A stretch of DNA of 64,000 bases from CALJFL01 sp047633055 (GCA_047633055.1 JBLIEI010000008.1:17293-81292); one strand, 5' to 3'. Positions 17,899 through 27,453 are shown, counted from the stretch's first letter. The notes: generated by a model from the sequence alone, not told the origin. Numbers and translations: made by a program.

Positions 17899-19509
17899 AT
17901 GACGGTAAGCTTACGCAGCAGTAATTTGGCAAAACTGAAGGATCAGGAATTCGACGTACTAATCGTTGGGGGCGGCATTAATGGTGCGGTAAGCGCTGCC
18001 GCGCTGGCAGGCCGAGGCGTTAAGGTTGCGCTGATTGATCGAGACGATTTTGCCTCTGGAGTCAGTTCCAACTCCTCTAACCTGGCCTGGGGCGGGATTA
18101 AATATTTGGAGAGCCACGAGTATCTGCTGGTCAATAAACTGTGTAAATCCCGCAACGAGTTAATGCGAGCCTATCCTTCTACGGTAAAGGAAATTCGCTT
18201 CTTCACCACGATCCAGAAGGGGTTTCGTTTCTGGTCGTTCTTTGTGTTTCTAGGCAGTGTTCTATATTGGCTGATGGGCCGATGTGTTACCCGGCCACCG
18301 CGCTACTTGAGCGCCAAAACTATCGAACGCAATGAACCCGAGGTCAATACTAGCAACGTAGCCGGCGGCTTTGAGTATTCAGACTGCTATCTGTATGACA
18401 ATGATGCGCGCTTTGTTTTCAACTTTATCCGCAAAAGCCTCAATTTTGGGTGTATCGCCGCCAATTACGTCGAATCCTGTGGTTCCAGTTTCGAGCAAAA
18501 TAGCTGGACAACGCAGGCTCGCGACACGATGACTGGTGAGACCCTCACGATTCGTTCGCGCATTTTACTTAATGCCTGCGGCCCCTACGCGGACCAATTC
18601 AATGGCTCAACCGGCATCGATACTGAATACCATCATCTGTTCTCTAAAGGCGTTCACCTGATTGTCGATCAAATTACTGATAACAAGCGTGTACTGACCT
18701 TTTTCGCCAGTGATGGTCGACTGTTCTTTCTGATTCCCATGGGGCCCAAAACCTGTATTGGTACGACTGACACTCAGGTTGCAACGCCCGAAGTTGGGGT
18801 TACCGATGAAGACAAGGATTTCATATTGAGCAATTGCAATGCGCTGCTGGATTTGGCCAAGCCGCTGACCCGAGAAGACATTATTGCCGAGCGCGTCGGC
18901 GTGCGCCCTCTGGCTATCGCTGGAGAGAATGAGGATGGGGTGGCTGACTGGGTGCAATTGTCGCGTAAGCACGTTATTGAAGTGGATGAAAACAAGCGTC
19001 ACCTGAGCATCTTTGGCGGTAAGCTCACGGATTGCCTTAATGTTGGCGATGAAGTGGCCGAGCGAGTGGCTGAAATGGGCGTGGCTGTGCCTGAATCGGC
19101 CAATCACTGGTATGGCGAGCCCGGTAAAACCCTGCGGGACCAGTTCATGTTGCAGGCCCGTTTAATGAACCTGGATAGCATGACGCACGCCAGTTCCTCG
19201 GAGCCACTGTCAGAGCGTTTCTGGCGTCGCTACGGAGAGACGGCCTTTGGTCTACTGGAGCGGATTCGCGAGGACGAAAGTCAGGTGGAGCTGCTTATTG
19301 AGAAAGCAGAATACACCCGGGGCGAAATTGAGTTGGCTGCCCGGCGCGAAATGGTCGTTAAGTTGGAAGATTTTATGCGCCGCAGATCCAAGATAGAGCT
19401 GGTAGTGCGCAGGGAGGACCTTGTCGCAGCGCCTGGCCTGCGTGAAGCTTGCCAGATTCTGTTCGGCGAGCAGGCGGAAGCGCGTCTGGCAGAGTATCTG
19501 ACGGGCTGA
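17899..19509 (+). CDS. FAD-dependent glycerol-3-phosphate dehydrogenase-like protein (GlpD family)
   Basis: A membrane-associated flavoprotein of the GlpD/DAO family, expected to oxidise sn-glycerol 3-phosphate to dihydroxyacetone phosphate and pass electrons to quinones. The N-terminal FAD motif is DVLIVGGGINGAVSA; ASGVSSNSSNLAWGGIKYLE is the GlpD-type signature; LNACGPYAD and GGKLTDCLNVGDEVAE are further family motifs. A hydrophobic patch (FRFWSFFVFLGSVLYWLMG) lies where GlpD contacts the membrane. The start is uncertain: ATG 17899 gives a standard N-terminus of 536 residues, while ATG 17866 and GTG 17854 overlap the LysR gene. Its ATG lies 23 bp after the LysR stop. Paralogue rather than housekeeping GlpD is possible. 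Confidence 0.83.
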   Translation: MTVSLRSSNLAKLKDQEFDVLIVGGGINGAVSAAALAGRGVKVALIDRDDFASGVSSNSSNLAWGGIKYLESHEYLLVNKLCKSRNELMRAYPSTVKEIRFFTTIQKGFRFWSFFVFLGSVLYWLMGRCVTRPPRYLSAKTIERNEPEVNTSNVAGGFEYSDCYLYDNDARFVFNFIRKSLNFGCIAANYVESCGSSFEQNSWTTQARDTMTGETLTIRSRILLNACGPYADQFNGSTGIDTEYHHLFSKGVHLIVDQITDNKRVLTFFASDGRLFFLIPMGPKTCIGTTDTQVATPEVGVTDEDKDFILSNCNALLDLAKPLTREDIIAERVGVRPLAIAGENEDGVADWVQLSRKHVIEVDENKRHLSIFGGKLTDCLNVGDEVAERVAEMGVAVPESANHWYGEPGKTLRDQFMLQARLMNLDSMTHASSSEPLSERFWRRYGETAFGLLERIREDESQVELLIEKAEYTRGEIELAARREMVVKLEDFMRRRSKIELVVRREDLVAAPGLREACQILFGEQAEARLAEYLTG

Positions 19510-19742
19510 ACGGGGGTGTTCCCGACTCACTGTGCGTTCATGAGAGCAGTAGTGTGAGCCCATGACGGCGGTATTAAACACGCTATCCCGTCCGCCAATT
19601 GATTGTTCGCCAGTCTGCGCTAGTCTAGAATGCTCCGCCCTTCCTCTCGTCGCATAAAAACACGACCCGCCGACCGGAAAATCTTAAGAACGGCCCCTGC
19701 CATTAGACTGGCTGATGCGCCGTAACCAACTGAGAGACAGTG

Positions 19743-21308
19743 ATGTTTGAAATACAGCCGATTAAAGCGGCGTCGGTTAAGAATGATGTGCTATCCGGAT
19801 TGACGGTGGCTTTGGCATTGGTGCCTGAAGCAGTGGCTTTCGCCTTTGTCGCCGGTGTAGCGCCGCTGGTAGGTCTGTACGCAGCGTTCATGGTTGGCCT
19901 TATTACAGCGGTTATCGGCGGCCGCCCGGGTATGATTTCAGGCGCCACCGGCGCGCTCGCAGTCGTGATGGTGGCACTGGTCGCCGATCACGGTGTTGAG
20001 TACCTGTTTGCGACCGTTGTGTTGATGGGGGTTCTGCAGATTACTGCGGGCGCTTTGCGGCTGGGCAAATTTATTCGCATGGTGCCCCACCCGGTCATGC
20101 TGGGCTTTGTAAATGGCCTGGCGATTGTTATCTTCTTGGCCCAACTTAGCCAGTTTGGCACCCCGGGTGAAGCGGGTTGGCTGGCTGGCACCTTTATGGA
20201 AGGGAGTATTGTTGATGTGGCCTGGTTGGAAGGTCCCCCAATGTATATGTTGGTCGGCCTGGTGTGCCTGACCATGGCGATTATCCATTTCCTACCCAAG
20301 CTCACCACTGCAATTCCTTCTTCGTTGGTGGCTATTGTCGTCGTAACCCTGCTGGTATTGGGTCTGGACCTGAACACCCGCGTAGTCGGTGATATTGCTT
20401 CCATAAAGGGTGGCCTGCCCAGCTTTCACGTTCCGTCGGTGCCGTTCAATTGGGAAACCCTGACCATTATTTTCCCCTATGCGGTGATACTGGCGGCCAT
20501 TGGTCTGATCGAATCCCTGTTGACCCTGCGTCTGGTTGACGAAATCACTGAGACCCGCGGACGCGGTAATAAGGAATGTGTTGCGCAAGGTATCGCCAAT
20601 ACAGCGACTGGTATGTTCGGCGGTATGGGCGGTTGTGCCATGATTGGCCAGAGTATGATTAACGTGAATTCTGGTGGTCGCGGGCGTTTGTCCGGGATCT
20701 CAGCCGCGCTCTTTTTATTACTGTTTATTCTGGTAGCTTCTGGCTTGATCGAGCAAATCCCGCTCGCCGCTCTTATTGGCGTGATGTTTATCGTGGTCAT
20801 CGGCACCTTCGAATGGAGTTCCTTTCGGGTAATGAGCAAGGTGCCGCGCACCGACGCGATGGTGCTGGTGTTGGTTTCAGCCGTCACAGTGGCCACCGAT
20901 TTAGCGATCGCCGTCATTGTTGGAGTGATAGTTTCGGCGCTGGTGTTTGCCTGGGATCACGCCATGCACATTCGGGTAGAGGCCAGGGAAGACCATAAAG
21001 GTTCCACTGTTTATGGCGTTATTGGCCCGTTGTTTTTCGGCTCGGTGACACCGTTTCTTGAGCAGTTTGATCCCACCGATGCTAACGATGATGTGATAGT
21101 GGATTTCGCACGCTCACGGGTGTGCGATCACTCGGGCCTGGAAGCCATAGATACCTTGGCAGAACGGTTTCTGAGCTCTGGCAAAACCCTGCACCTGGTG
21201 CACTTGAGCGCAGAGTGCCGCAAGTTGCTATCGAAAGCGGGAAATCTGGTTGAGGTCAACGTGATAGAAGATCCCAAGTACTTTGTGGCTGAAAATACTC
21301 TGGGTTAA
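19743..21308 (+). CDS. SulP family anion transporter with STAS domain
   Basis: A 521-residue inner-membrane transporter with about 10-12 hydrophobic segments. SulP hallmarks are the early GLTVALALVPEAVAFAFVAG stretch, the SGATGALAVVMVAL loop, and a GGMGGCAMIGQSMIN region (SulP consensus G-x-x-G-x-x-x-x-G-Q-S). The last 100 residues form a cytoplasmic STAS domain (VIVDFARSRVCDHSGLEAI). Substrate is an inorganic anion or dicarboxylate: sulfate, bicarbonate or other; it is not readable here. GAGAG at 19732-19736, six bases before ATG 19743, supports the start; a GTG at 19740 is adjacent. The 233 bp upstream hold no gene that I can see. Confidence 0.93.
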   Translation: MFEIQPIKAASVKNDVLSGLTVALALVPEAVAFAFVAGVAPLVGLYAAFMVGLITAVIGGRPGMISGATGALAVVMVALVADHGVEYLFATVVLMGVLQITAGALRLGKFIRMVPHPVMLGFVNGLAIVIFLAQLSQFGTPGEAGWLAGTFMEGSIVDVAWLEGPPMYMLVGLVCLTMAIIHFLPKLTTAIPSSLVAIVVVTLLVLGLDLNTRVVGDIASIKGGLPSFHVPSVPFNWETLTIIFPYAVILAAIGLIESLLTLRLVDEITETRGRGNKECVAQGIANTATGMFGGMGGCAMIGQSMINVNSGGRGRLSGISAALFLLLFILVASGLIEQIPLAALIGVMFIVVIGTFEWSSFRVMSKVPRTDAMVLVLVSAVTVATDLAIAVIVGVIVSALVFAWDHAMHIRVEAREDHKGSTVYGVIGPLFFGSVTPFLEQFDPTDANDDVIVDFARSRVCDHSGLEAIDTLAERFLSSGKTLHLVHLSAECRKLLSKAGNLVEVNVIEDPKYFVAENTLG

Positions 21309-21351
21309 TTCTTGACCGGGAAATCTGAAAAAAACACACTGGAAATTGGCC

Positions 21352-21645
21352 TCAGGTAGATTGACCGTATTCTCGCACCACTTTCACCACCTGCACTTTG
21401 TAAGACTTGTACCATTGCTCCTGTCCACGTTGTTGGGCAGCTTGGTGAGCAGGGTCCTGTTTCCACGCCCGAATTTGTTCCTGTGAATTCCAGTATGAGA
21501 TAGCTACCTCCTGATCGCCCTCGGCTACCGAAGTGAATTCCCTGCATCCATATTTCTTGAAAGCGAGCTCGCGCATTTTTTCAGCGGTCTCAGAATACGC
21601 CTGGTCGAATTGCTTTAACGTGGCTGTGAAAATGACGGCGTACAT
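21352..21645 (-). CDS. Antibiotic biosynthesis monooxygenase (ABM)-like small protein
   Basis: A 97-residue dimeric ferredoxin-like alpha/beta-barrel protein of the ABM superfamily: MYAVIFTATLK, YGCREFTSVAEGDQEVAISYW and IRAWKQDPAHQAAQQRG match the usual strand-helix pattern, the last being the typical 'W-x-x-x-x-x-H-x-x-A-x-x-x-G'. Members degrade haem, oxidise quinols or have unknown roles. AGGTGA upstream (21649-21654) is a good ribosome-binding site. It stands alone, convergent with the SulP gene and divergent from rimK. Confidence 0.82.
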   Translation of the reverse strand: MYAVIFTATLKQFDQAYSETAEKMRELAFKKYGCREFTSVAEGDQEVAISYWNSQEQIRAWKQDPAHQAAQQRGQEQWYKSYKVQVVKVVREYGQST

Positions 21646-21906
21646 GGCTCACCTCAGTTCAGATCTAATTGCAGTAATACATCAGCTTCAGGTGTACACC
21701 AACTCCCTTACTACATCAACAAACTGTTGGAGTAGGATGATAGGGTTGAGATGGAAGGACGTTGACGGCTCTCTGCGGTATTGCTGTTTATCCAGTCTGC
21801 TTTACGTTAGTCTTCGCGTGCGGCGTGTGTTGAGGTTAGTCAGGCGCTCGTTAGCCGTACTTCCTAGCCTGTCCAATACCTGCTCTAGGTTTTTTAGGAG
21901 CTCACC

Positions 21907-23112
21907 ATGAAACTCGCCATTTTATCTTGCGGACCCAATTCCTACAGTACCCGTCGTTTAAAGGAAGCTGCACTGGAACGCGATCACGAAGTCAACGTAC
22001 TCAATACTTTGAAGTTTGCTATCGACCTGCGGCGTGGATCACCCGATCTTTATTATCGGCAGAAGCAGCTTAGTCCATACGATGCGATGCTCCCGCGTAT
22101 CGGGGCCTCAATAACCTATTACGGTACGGCCGTAGTGCGCCAATTTCAGGAGATGGACGTATTCTGTGCCAACACCGCCCATGGCATATTGAACTCCCGG
22201 GACAAGCTGCGCAGTTTGCAGATACTTAGCCGTCACCACGTCGGTATACCCGCCACTACTTTTGTTCGCGACAAAAAAGACGTACTGCCCGCGATCGAAC
22301 GGGTAGGCGGGGCACCGGTGATTATCAAATTGATCGAGGGTACCCAGGGAATCGGCGTGCTGTTGGCCGACACGGTGAAAGCGGCGGAAGGTATTATCGA
22401 GCTGCTACAAAGTCAGAAGCAAAACGTACTGATCCAGAAGTTTGTCGCTGAAAGCAAGGGCAAGGACATCCGTGCCTTTGTAGTCGGAGATCGCGTGGTT
22501 GCTGCCATGCGCCGGGTGGCGCACGGTCAGGAGTTTCGCAGCAATGTGCATCGCGGGGGGATTGCCGAAGCGGTAGAGTTGGATGAAGAATATCGGGAGA
22601 CTGCGGTGCGTTGCGCCCAGATTTTGGGCCTCAGCGTTGCCGGTGTTGATATGCTTGAAGGCAAGAATGGTCCGCAGATAATGGAAGTGAATTCATCACC
22701 GGGACTGGAGGGTATCGAAACCTGTACCGGACTGGATGTTGCGGGCGCGGTTATAGAGTACATTGCCGCCCAAGTCGACTTTCCGGAAATCGATGTTCGT
22801 CAGCGACTGACGGTTAGTAAAGGTTACGGCGTTAGTGAAATTTTTGTTCCTGAGGGTTCAAACTTTGTCGGTCAGACCATTGCCGAAACTAAACTGCTCG
22901 AGCGTGACATCAATACTCTCACGCTCTACCGTGGTGCAAAAGTCGTCCCCAATCCCCGCGCCGACCGAGTATTGGAAGCAGGTGACAAGCTGCTTTGTTT
23001 TGGTAAGATGGAGTCTATGCGTAGCCTTATTCCGGCACGCACCCGGCGGCGCCGTCGCCCTGAGGTTCAGGAGCTGGGCACCAGTATAGAGCCCTCAAGC
23101 GATCTCACCTAA
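21907..23112 (+). CDS. rimK: RimK-type ATP-grasp ligase fused to a C-terminal RCK/TrkA-C-like domain
   Basis: Ribosomal protein S6 glutamate ligase type enzyme that adds glutamate to a protein or peptide C-terminus. Residues 1-295 are a full RimK: MKLAILSCGPNSYSTRRL, MLPRIGASITYYG, then the ATP-grasp with KLIEGTQGIGVLL, LIQKFVAESKGKDIRAFVVG and the metal-binding QIMEVNSSPGLEGIE. Residues about 300-376 look like an RCK_C (TrkA-C) domain (VSEIFVPEGSNFVGQTIAE, TLYRGAKVVPN, EAGDKLLCFGKME), usually a small-molecule or nucleotide-sensing module. E. coli RimK ends near 300. A basic tail RRRRRPE follows. AGGAG at 21896-21900 is six bases from the ATG. It faces an M14-type deacylase gene and a RimB-like protease gene, the usual RimK companions. 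Confidence 0.92.
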   Translation: MKLAILSCGPNSYSTRRLKEAALERDHEVNVLNTLKFAIDLRRGSPDLYYRQKQLSPYDAMLPRIGASITYYGTAVVRQFQEMDVFCANTAHGILNSRDKLRSLQILSRHHVGIPATTFVRDKKDVLPAIERVGGAPVIIKLIEGTQGIGVLLADTVKAAEGIIELLQSQKQNVLIQKFVAESKGKDIRAFVVGDRVVAAMRRVAHGQEFRSNVHRGGIAEAVELDEEYRETAVRCAQILGLSVAGVDMLEGKNGPQIMEVNSSPGLEGIETCTGLDVAGAVIEYIAAQVDFPEIDVRQRLTVSKGYGVSEIFVPEGSNFVGQTIAETKLLERDINTLTLYRGAKVVPNPRADRVLEAGDKLLCFGKMESMRSLIPARTRRRRRPEVQELGTSIEPSSDLT

Positions 23113-23382
23113 CCTGGTCAGCACAAAATAGTCCTATCAATCGGTTGCCAACTCGGTAACAGAGCGCGAAAAAGATAACCATGCTGGCAGTGATATTACT
23201 TAACAGTGACCACTGGGCAAATAGGGCGACAAACAATATAATCGACAAGTTTTATAAGCTACTGCCTCCTTTGTTCCGCAACAACGCCAAGCGTTATAAC
23301 CGGCCGCAATTATAATTTGCCGGCTTAAAAATTCGGTGAGCTTGCGGATAGACCCAGACTGTTGCCCCGGCATAGTGAGCGC

Positions 23383-24450
23383 TCAGGCTATAGGCGCTAT
23401 GCTGGTGTCCTGCTCCGGATCGTTAGTGAATTCTGGTTGGTACTCTTCATGAAATTCCTCGACTTGCTTTTCTACGGTGCCCACCTGGCGGCCATAGGCA
23501 GCGATGTGGAAGGTGGCGTCGCCCTCATATACCAAAGGTAAATTAGTGCGGCCGATCACCACCCCGGCGTTGGGAGTGCACAGTTCTGTTTCTGTGGTGC
23601 CCAGTGGGTCTGCCACCATCGCGATCACCTGTCCTGCGGTTACCTTTGCTCCAAGAGGCACCAGAGTGCGCAGGAGGCCGCTCTCGGGAGAACGGATCCA
23701 ACTTGTTTGATCGCTTATCACGGGTGCTGCCAGCGGCTTTTTACGCCGGCTCTTGCCCAGCATCCCTATGCAGCGCATTACGTTGATGATGCCCTCCATG
23801 CCTGCGCTGATGTACATTTCTTCAAATCGCAGAGCCTCGCCCGCTTCATAAAGAATGACCGGAATTCCCAACTCTCCGGCGCAGGCACGTAGCGAGCTAT
23901 CCCGTATTTTTGCGTCAATGGCTAGCGGCACGCCAAAAGCTTCGGTCATAGCCAGCGTCTCGGGATCACTTAAATTGGCACGAATCTGCGGGAAATTACT
24001 GCGGTGCCGTGAACCTGTGTGCAAATCAATACCGTGGGTAGATTTCTGTACGATCTCCCGCACGAATGTATCGGCTACTCTTCCTGTGAGCGAGCCCTTG
24101 GCAGAACCCGGAAATGAACGGTTCAAATCACGCCCATCTGGAAGATTACGGGAGTGATTGAGAAACCCATGGATGTTGACAATGGGAATTGCTAGCAAGG
24201 TGCCTTTGATGTTTCGCAGTGCTTTGTGCTGTAGCAGGCGGCGAATGATTTCCACCCCATTAATTTCATCGCCATGGATTGCCGCGCTGATGAACAGGGT
24301 GGGTCCCGGCTCTTTACCTCTAACAACCTGAGTGGAGATCGACAGGTCGTCATGGGTATACATGCGCGCCACCGGGATATCAACAACGCAGCGTTCACCG
24401 GGTTTTACGGTTGTGCCTCCTATTTCAATATCAATCGATTTTTGTTTCAC
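23383..24450 (-). CDS. Succinylglutamate desuccinylase/aspartoacylase family zinc hydrolase (M14-like)
   Basis: A 355-residue zinc-dependent amidohydrolase or carboxypeptidase of the AstE/AspA family. Zinc ligands are visible in AAIHGDEINGVEI (H-x-x-E) and GIDLHTGSRHR; NPDGRDLNRSFPG-like residues (LPDGRDLNRSFPGS) provide the substrate arginine, and ILYEAGEALRFEE the catalytic Glu region. A C-terminal lipoyl-like beta domain follows (GLLRTLVPLGAKVTAGQ). The start is a GTG at 24450 with AAGGGG upstream. It is co-oriented with the RimB-like gene (111 bp upstream) and faces rimK, so it may trim or deglutamylate RimK products. That role is inference. Confidence 0.88.
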   Translation of the reverse strand: MKQKSIDIEIGGTTVKPGERCVVDIPVARMYTHDDLSISTQVVRGKEPGPTLFISAAIHGDEINGVEIIRRLLQHKALRNIKGTLLAIPIVNIHGFLNHSRNLPDGRDLNRSFPGSAKGSLTGRVADTFVREIVQKSTHGIDLHTGSRHRSNFPQIRANLSDPETLAMTEAFGVPLAIDAKIRDSSLRACAGELGIPVILYEAGEALRFEEMYISAGMEGIINVMRCIGMLGKSRRKKPLAAPVISDQTSWIRSPESGLLRTLVPLGAKVTAGQVIAMVADPLGTTETELCTPNAGVVIGRTNLPLVYEGDATFHIAAYGRQVGTVEKQVEEFHEEYQPEFTNDPEQDTSIAPIA

Positions 24451-24561
24451 AATTTTACCCCTTCTTTACCAAGGATGAACGGCCAGCCAGTGCGATAAAA
24501 TATGAGCCCAGGGCCGGAATGGAACTACTGCTTTGACCTGCTGGTATTCGCCGTAATACGG

Positions 24562-25029
24562 TTAGCCATGACGAACCTTTGTTTGTTTGCGCTTGCCGGA
24601 TTTGCTGTAAAGATATGACCGGGCGGGGTCGACAACGAAATTGCCTCTTATAGCAGTGCGCCCGAGCAACACCCGAAATTTCATCGAGTCGCGGTCGGTC
24701 AAAGTGACGTCTGCCTTGATCTGTACTTCGCCAACCTTAATAGTAGTGTTGATCACATGGCGCAGTTCTTCGTGGCCGCCGGAATCTCTTACCAGGCGCT
24801 TGTCTAGCAGCGGGGCCTCGCAGCGTATTACCTCAGTGGAATTGCTACCCTGAACCGGGTGCATGGAAAATCTCACCCAGGGCGCGCCATCAACTTTAAA
24901 AGGTTCTACCCAAAAAGCATGTAGGCAACTGGTGCGAGCTCCAGTATCCACTTTGGCTTTGATAAACGGGATGCCCAGATCCGGGAAACCGATCCACTCG
25001 CGCCAACCCAGGGCGATTTTTTTTGACAT
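24562..25029 (-). CDS. RimB-type retropepsin-like protease (annotated elsewhere as ATP-dependent zinc protease family)
   Basis: A 155-residue protein of the family once called ATP-dependent zinc protease (PF05618), now viewed as a single-domain retropepsin-like aspartic protease. The diagnostic motif KVDTGARTSCLHA contains D-T-G-A, and FRVLLGRTAIRGNFVVDP near the C-terminus matches the family's G-R-x-x-x motif. In pseudomonads RimB acts with RimK in modifying ribosomal protein S6, which fits the nearby rimK here. The ATG at 25029 has only a weak GAGACC upstream. It is transcribed away from the 25149-25436 relic and ahead of the M14-type gene, probably as a two-gene unit. Confidence 0.88.
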   Translation of the reverse strand: MSKKIALGWREWIGFPDLGIPFIKAKVDTGARTSCLHAFWVEPFKVDGAPWVRFSMHPVQGSNSTEVIRCEAPLLDKRLVRDSGGHEELRHVINTTIKVGEVQIKADVTLTDRDSMKFRVLLGRTAIRGNFVVDPARSYLYSKSGKRKQTKVRHG

Positions 25030-25148
25030 CTAAGGTCTCAATTAAGCGAGAAGGTCGGTAAACGTCGACTGCAATGCATTGGCATCTTATAACAAACGTG
25101 CAAAACGCGGGCACGTACAGTAGCACAAACGTGGGTATCGACAAGTGA

Positions 25149-25436
25149 GTACCAAGATTTTCTCTTAATGCCTACGTCCAAGCCGTTTATGGAATCGACC
25201 ATCTAGGACTACCCCTATCGCACAGCCATCGCGTGGATACGCTGGCGCTTCCCGGCAGTTCGCCGGCTTAGGATAGTGCCATCGACTACGAGGCGGTATT
25301 GATCTGGACTGACCAGCCCCGAATTGCGGGTGCCGACGCGCTAGGTGAGCTGTTAAAAGAGATCAAGGCTCTCGTAGTCGCGCGAGTTGAAACCCCTCCT
25401 AATCATCCTGATACGACATCAATAAATGGTGTTTAA
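25149..25436 (+). pseudogene. Probable gene relic with one internal stop
   Basis: This gap between the RimB-like and zinc-ribbon genes is over 400 bp. One plus-strand frame runs from 25149 to TAA at 25434-25436, interrupted only by TAG at 25269-25271. The two parts read naturally as protein: AVYGIDHLGLPLSHSHRVD before the stop, and IDYEAVLIWTDQPRIAGADA then ELLKEIKALVVARVE after it. No ATG begins the frame and no ribosome site is visible. I take it as the remnant of a small gene whose family I do not recognise. A chance open frame remains possible. Confidence 0.35.
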
Positions 25437-25442
25437 CCGCGC

Positions 25443-25823
25443 TCAGAGGTTGCTGCGTAGCGTATTCAGCATTTGAACAAAACGCTCCAATACGGTGTGC
25501 TCTTTCAGATCGCGAAACTCGCCTGCATCGAAAAAGGTACCGTAGCAGGAGGGGCAGGATTCGTACTTTATGTGAAACTGGTCTTTGTCTATCATTGGAA
25601 TCATCTTGATGGCACAGTTTGGGCATGCGACATTTTGCATATCACGGTATTGCTTACCCATTTGGGTGCTACCGATATCGATCGATTCCGAACCTTTGAT
25701 TTTAACCAGGTCTTCTTTTTCAAGCATATCGAACCAAAGTCCGCAACAATTCAGGCAACGCTCAAATTCGACATCTGCAAACGATACCGTCTCGAAGAGT
25801 GAATCGCACTTTGGACATTCCAT
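25443..25823 (-). CDS. Double zinc-ribbon protein (TFIIB-type zf domains)
   Basis: A 126-residue cytoplasmic protein with two copies of the zf-TFIIB-like motif. The first is MECPKCDSLFE ... RCLNCCGLWFDMLE (residues 1-36); the second is ACPNCAIKMI ... SCPSCYGTFFDAGEF (about 67-106). Each has two C-x2-C pairs followed by G-x-(W/F)-F-D-x-x-E. These proteins bind zinc and are of unknown function, perhaps nucleic-acid associated. The ATG at 25823 has a loose GGGGATGAAAGA upstream. No obvious operon partners. Confidence 0.82.
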   Translation of the reverse strand: MECPKCDSLFETVSFADVEFERCLNCCGLWFDMLEKEDLVKIKGSESIDIGSTQMGKQYRDMQNVACPNCAIKMIPMIDKDQFHIKYESCPSCYGTFFDAGEFRDLKEHTVLERFVQMLNTLRSNL

Positions 25824-25972
25824 TCTTTCATCCCCGTGTCACTGAGGCGTAAGGATAACATGATGCCGTACTGGCTGGCGCCGACCCTACATTTTTTTAT
25901 CCAGTCTCCGTCAGCGCTGGATCTCCCTCCAAGCATGCTTTCTCTTCCAGGGGCGCTTTTTCATCAGAGCGA

Positions 25973-27238
25973 TCAAGCGGATGTATCCTGAGGATCTTCA
26001 GCTTCGGCGCGTGGATCCATTTCGTAAACGGTGGGTGTGATCGTATCGGCCACCGCACGAAATGGTTCGGTAACATCTGCCGCGGCCAACACATGGGTTT
26101 TACGTCGCACAGCGATAGTAATAGAAAAAAGCAGCAGGCATACGCCGGCAAAGGCAAATAGCCCGCCAGGGCCTATAAGGCCCATCATCAGCGATGCCAG
26201 CGGGCCGCCAATCGCGGAACAGAATCCCAGGATTAATAACATGCCACTGCCGACCATGACGAAATCCTCCGGTGCTGCCCTGTCATTGGCATGGGCAAGG
26301 CAGATCGCATACTGCGTCATGACCGTGCCTCCCCAGAAAAATGCCAGTACGCATAGCAGCCACGCGGTATCGTATGGCCAAAATACTGGAAGGACCACGA
26401 TCAGCAATGACACCACTGCACTGGCGGCGGAGGTGTAGGCCAGGACGATACGGCGGTCGCGGCGGTCGGACATACGCCCTAGCGGTAGCTGGAAAATGGC
26501 GCCGCCCATCACTGTGGCACTCATAAACATTGTCAGCTGAAATGTCTCTAAATTCATGGCGTTTGCATACAGTGGACCAAGCGACCAGAAGGCGCCGGTA
26601 ACCAGGCCAGAGACTATTGCGCCCATCATGCCAACGTGGGAATAGCGCCAGACTTTTGGCAAGCTGATGCTTACATTTTGCAGCGGTGCCGGGGCTAGAG
26701 CCAGGGTAAGCGATACCGGGATAATTGCCAGCGACAGTAAAATGGCGGCAAGGCCGAAAAGGTAATTGGGGTCGGGGACATTGAGGTTCAACATTTGCTG
26801 CCCCACCGTCATCATCAGCAGGTTTATCACCGTATAGACGGACAGCACCGTACCGCGATTGTCACTGGTAGCGCGTTCGTTTAGCCAGCTTTCAATAATG
26901 GTATACAAACCGGAGATTGCCGCACCTACAAGAAACCGCAGTAACAGCCAGCCAATGAACGCCGGTATCATCGGAAACACCAGTACCAGCGCTGAGTAGG
27001 TGGTCGCCAGTACCGCGAAGCTGCGAATATGCCCAACACGTTTGACGGCGCGTGGTGTCAGTAAACATCCAGATACAAAACCGAGAAAGTAGGCAGAGCC
27101 GGTAAACGCTACTTGGGTATCAGAAAACCCAGCAGTTGCCGCTGCAATTGGCAGCATAGTCAGAAGCAGGCCGTGCCCGACCAACAACAGCGCGTCAGAC
27201 AGTAGCAGTGCTGCAATGGGAATTAGAAAAGTTGGCAC
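25973..27238 (-). CDS. MFS transporter (YcaD-like)
   Basis: A 421-residue major facilitator with 12 predicted membrane segments: an N-terminal half ending near ALAPAPLQN and a C-terminal half starting at WRYSHVGMMGAIV. The loop 2-3 region reads SGCLLTPRAVKRVGHIR, and GRMSDRRDRRIVL is the repeated MFS loop motif. The overall pattern (IESWLNERATSDNRG, GAFWSLGPLYA) resembles the YcaD/YfkF drug-efflux-like subfamily, but the substrate is unknown. The start appears to be GTG at 27238 with no good ribosome-binding site. The last 30 residues are acidic and cytoplasmic. Confidence 0.88.
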   Translation of the reverse strand: MPTFLIPIAALLLSDALLLVGHGLLLTMLPIAAATAGFSDTQVAFTGSAYFLGFVSGCLLTPRAVKRVGHIRSFAVLATTYSALVLVFPMIPAFIGWLLLRFLVGAAISGLYTIIESWLNERATSDNRGTVLSVYTVINLLMMTVGQQMLNLNVPDPNYLFGLAAILLSLAIIPVSLTLALAPAPLQNVSISLPKVWRYSHVGMMGAIVSGLVTGAFWSLGPLYANAMNLETFQLTMFMSATVMGGAIFQLPLGRMSDRRDRRIVLAYTSAASAVVSLLIVVLPVFWPYDTAWLLCVLAFFWGGTVMTQYAICLAHANDRAAPEDFVMVGSGMLLILGFCSAIGGPLASLMMGLIGPGGLFAFAGVCLLLFSITIAVRRKTHVLAAADVTEPFRAVADTITPTVYEMDPRAEAEDPQDTSA

Positions 27239-27453
27239 GCAGGTTCTTGGTAACGCGCTGGGCTTACAGTCCTCATAAAAGGATCGGGAGTTTGACGGGC
27301 TGTCTCCTGGCCAGGCGTTGCACCTGTTTGGTTGTCTGCGTTAAGAGTAGACCATTTGTTACTGTGTTGCGGTCTAATATTCACTCACAAGATCGGAGAA
27401 AAACCGGAAAATCTACCAGCACGTCGATTATTTCCACTTGCCTTAACCGCTTA

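Noticed and set aside
23300..23323. CCGGC/GCCGG hairpin between rimK and the M14-type gene as a bidirectional terminator
   Set aside because: The stem is 5 bp and neither flank has a convincing T or A run.
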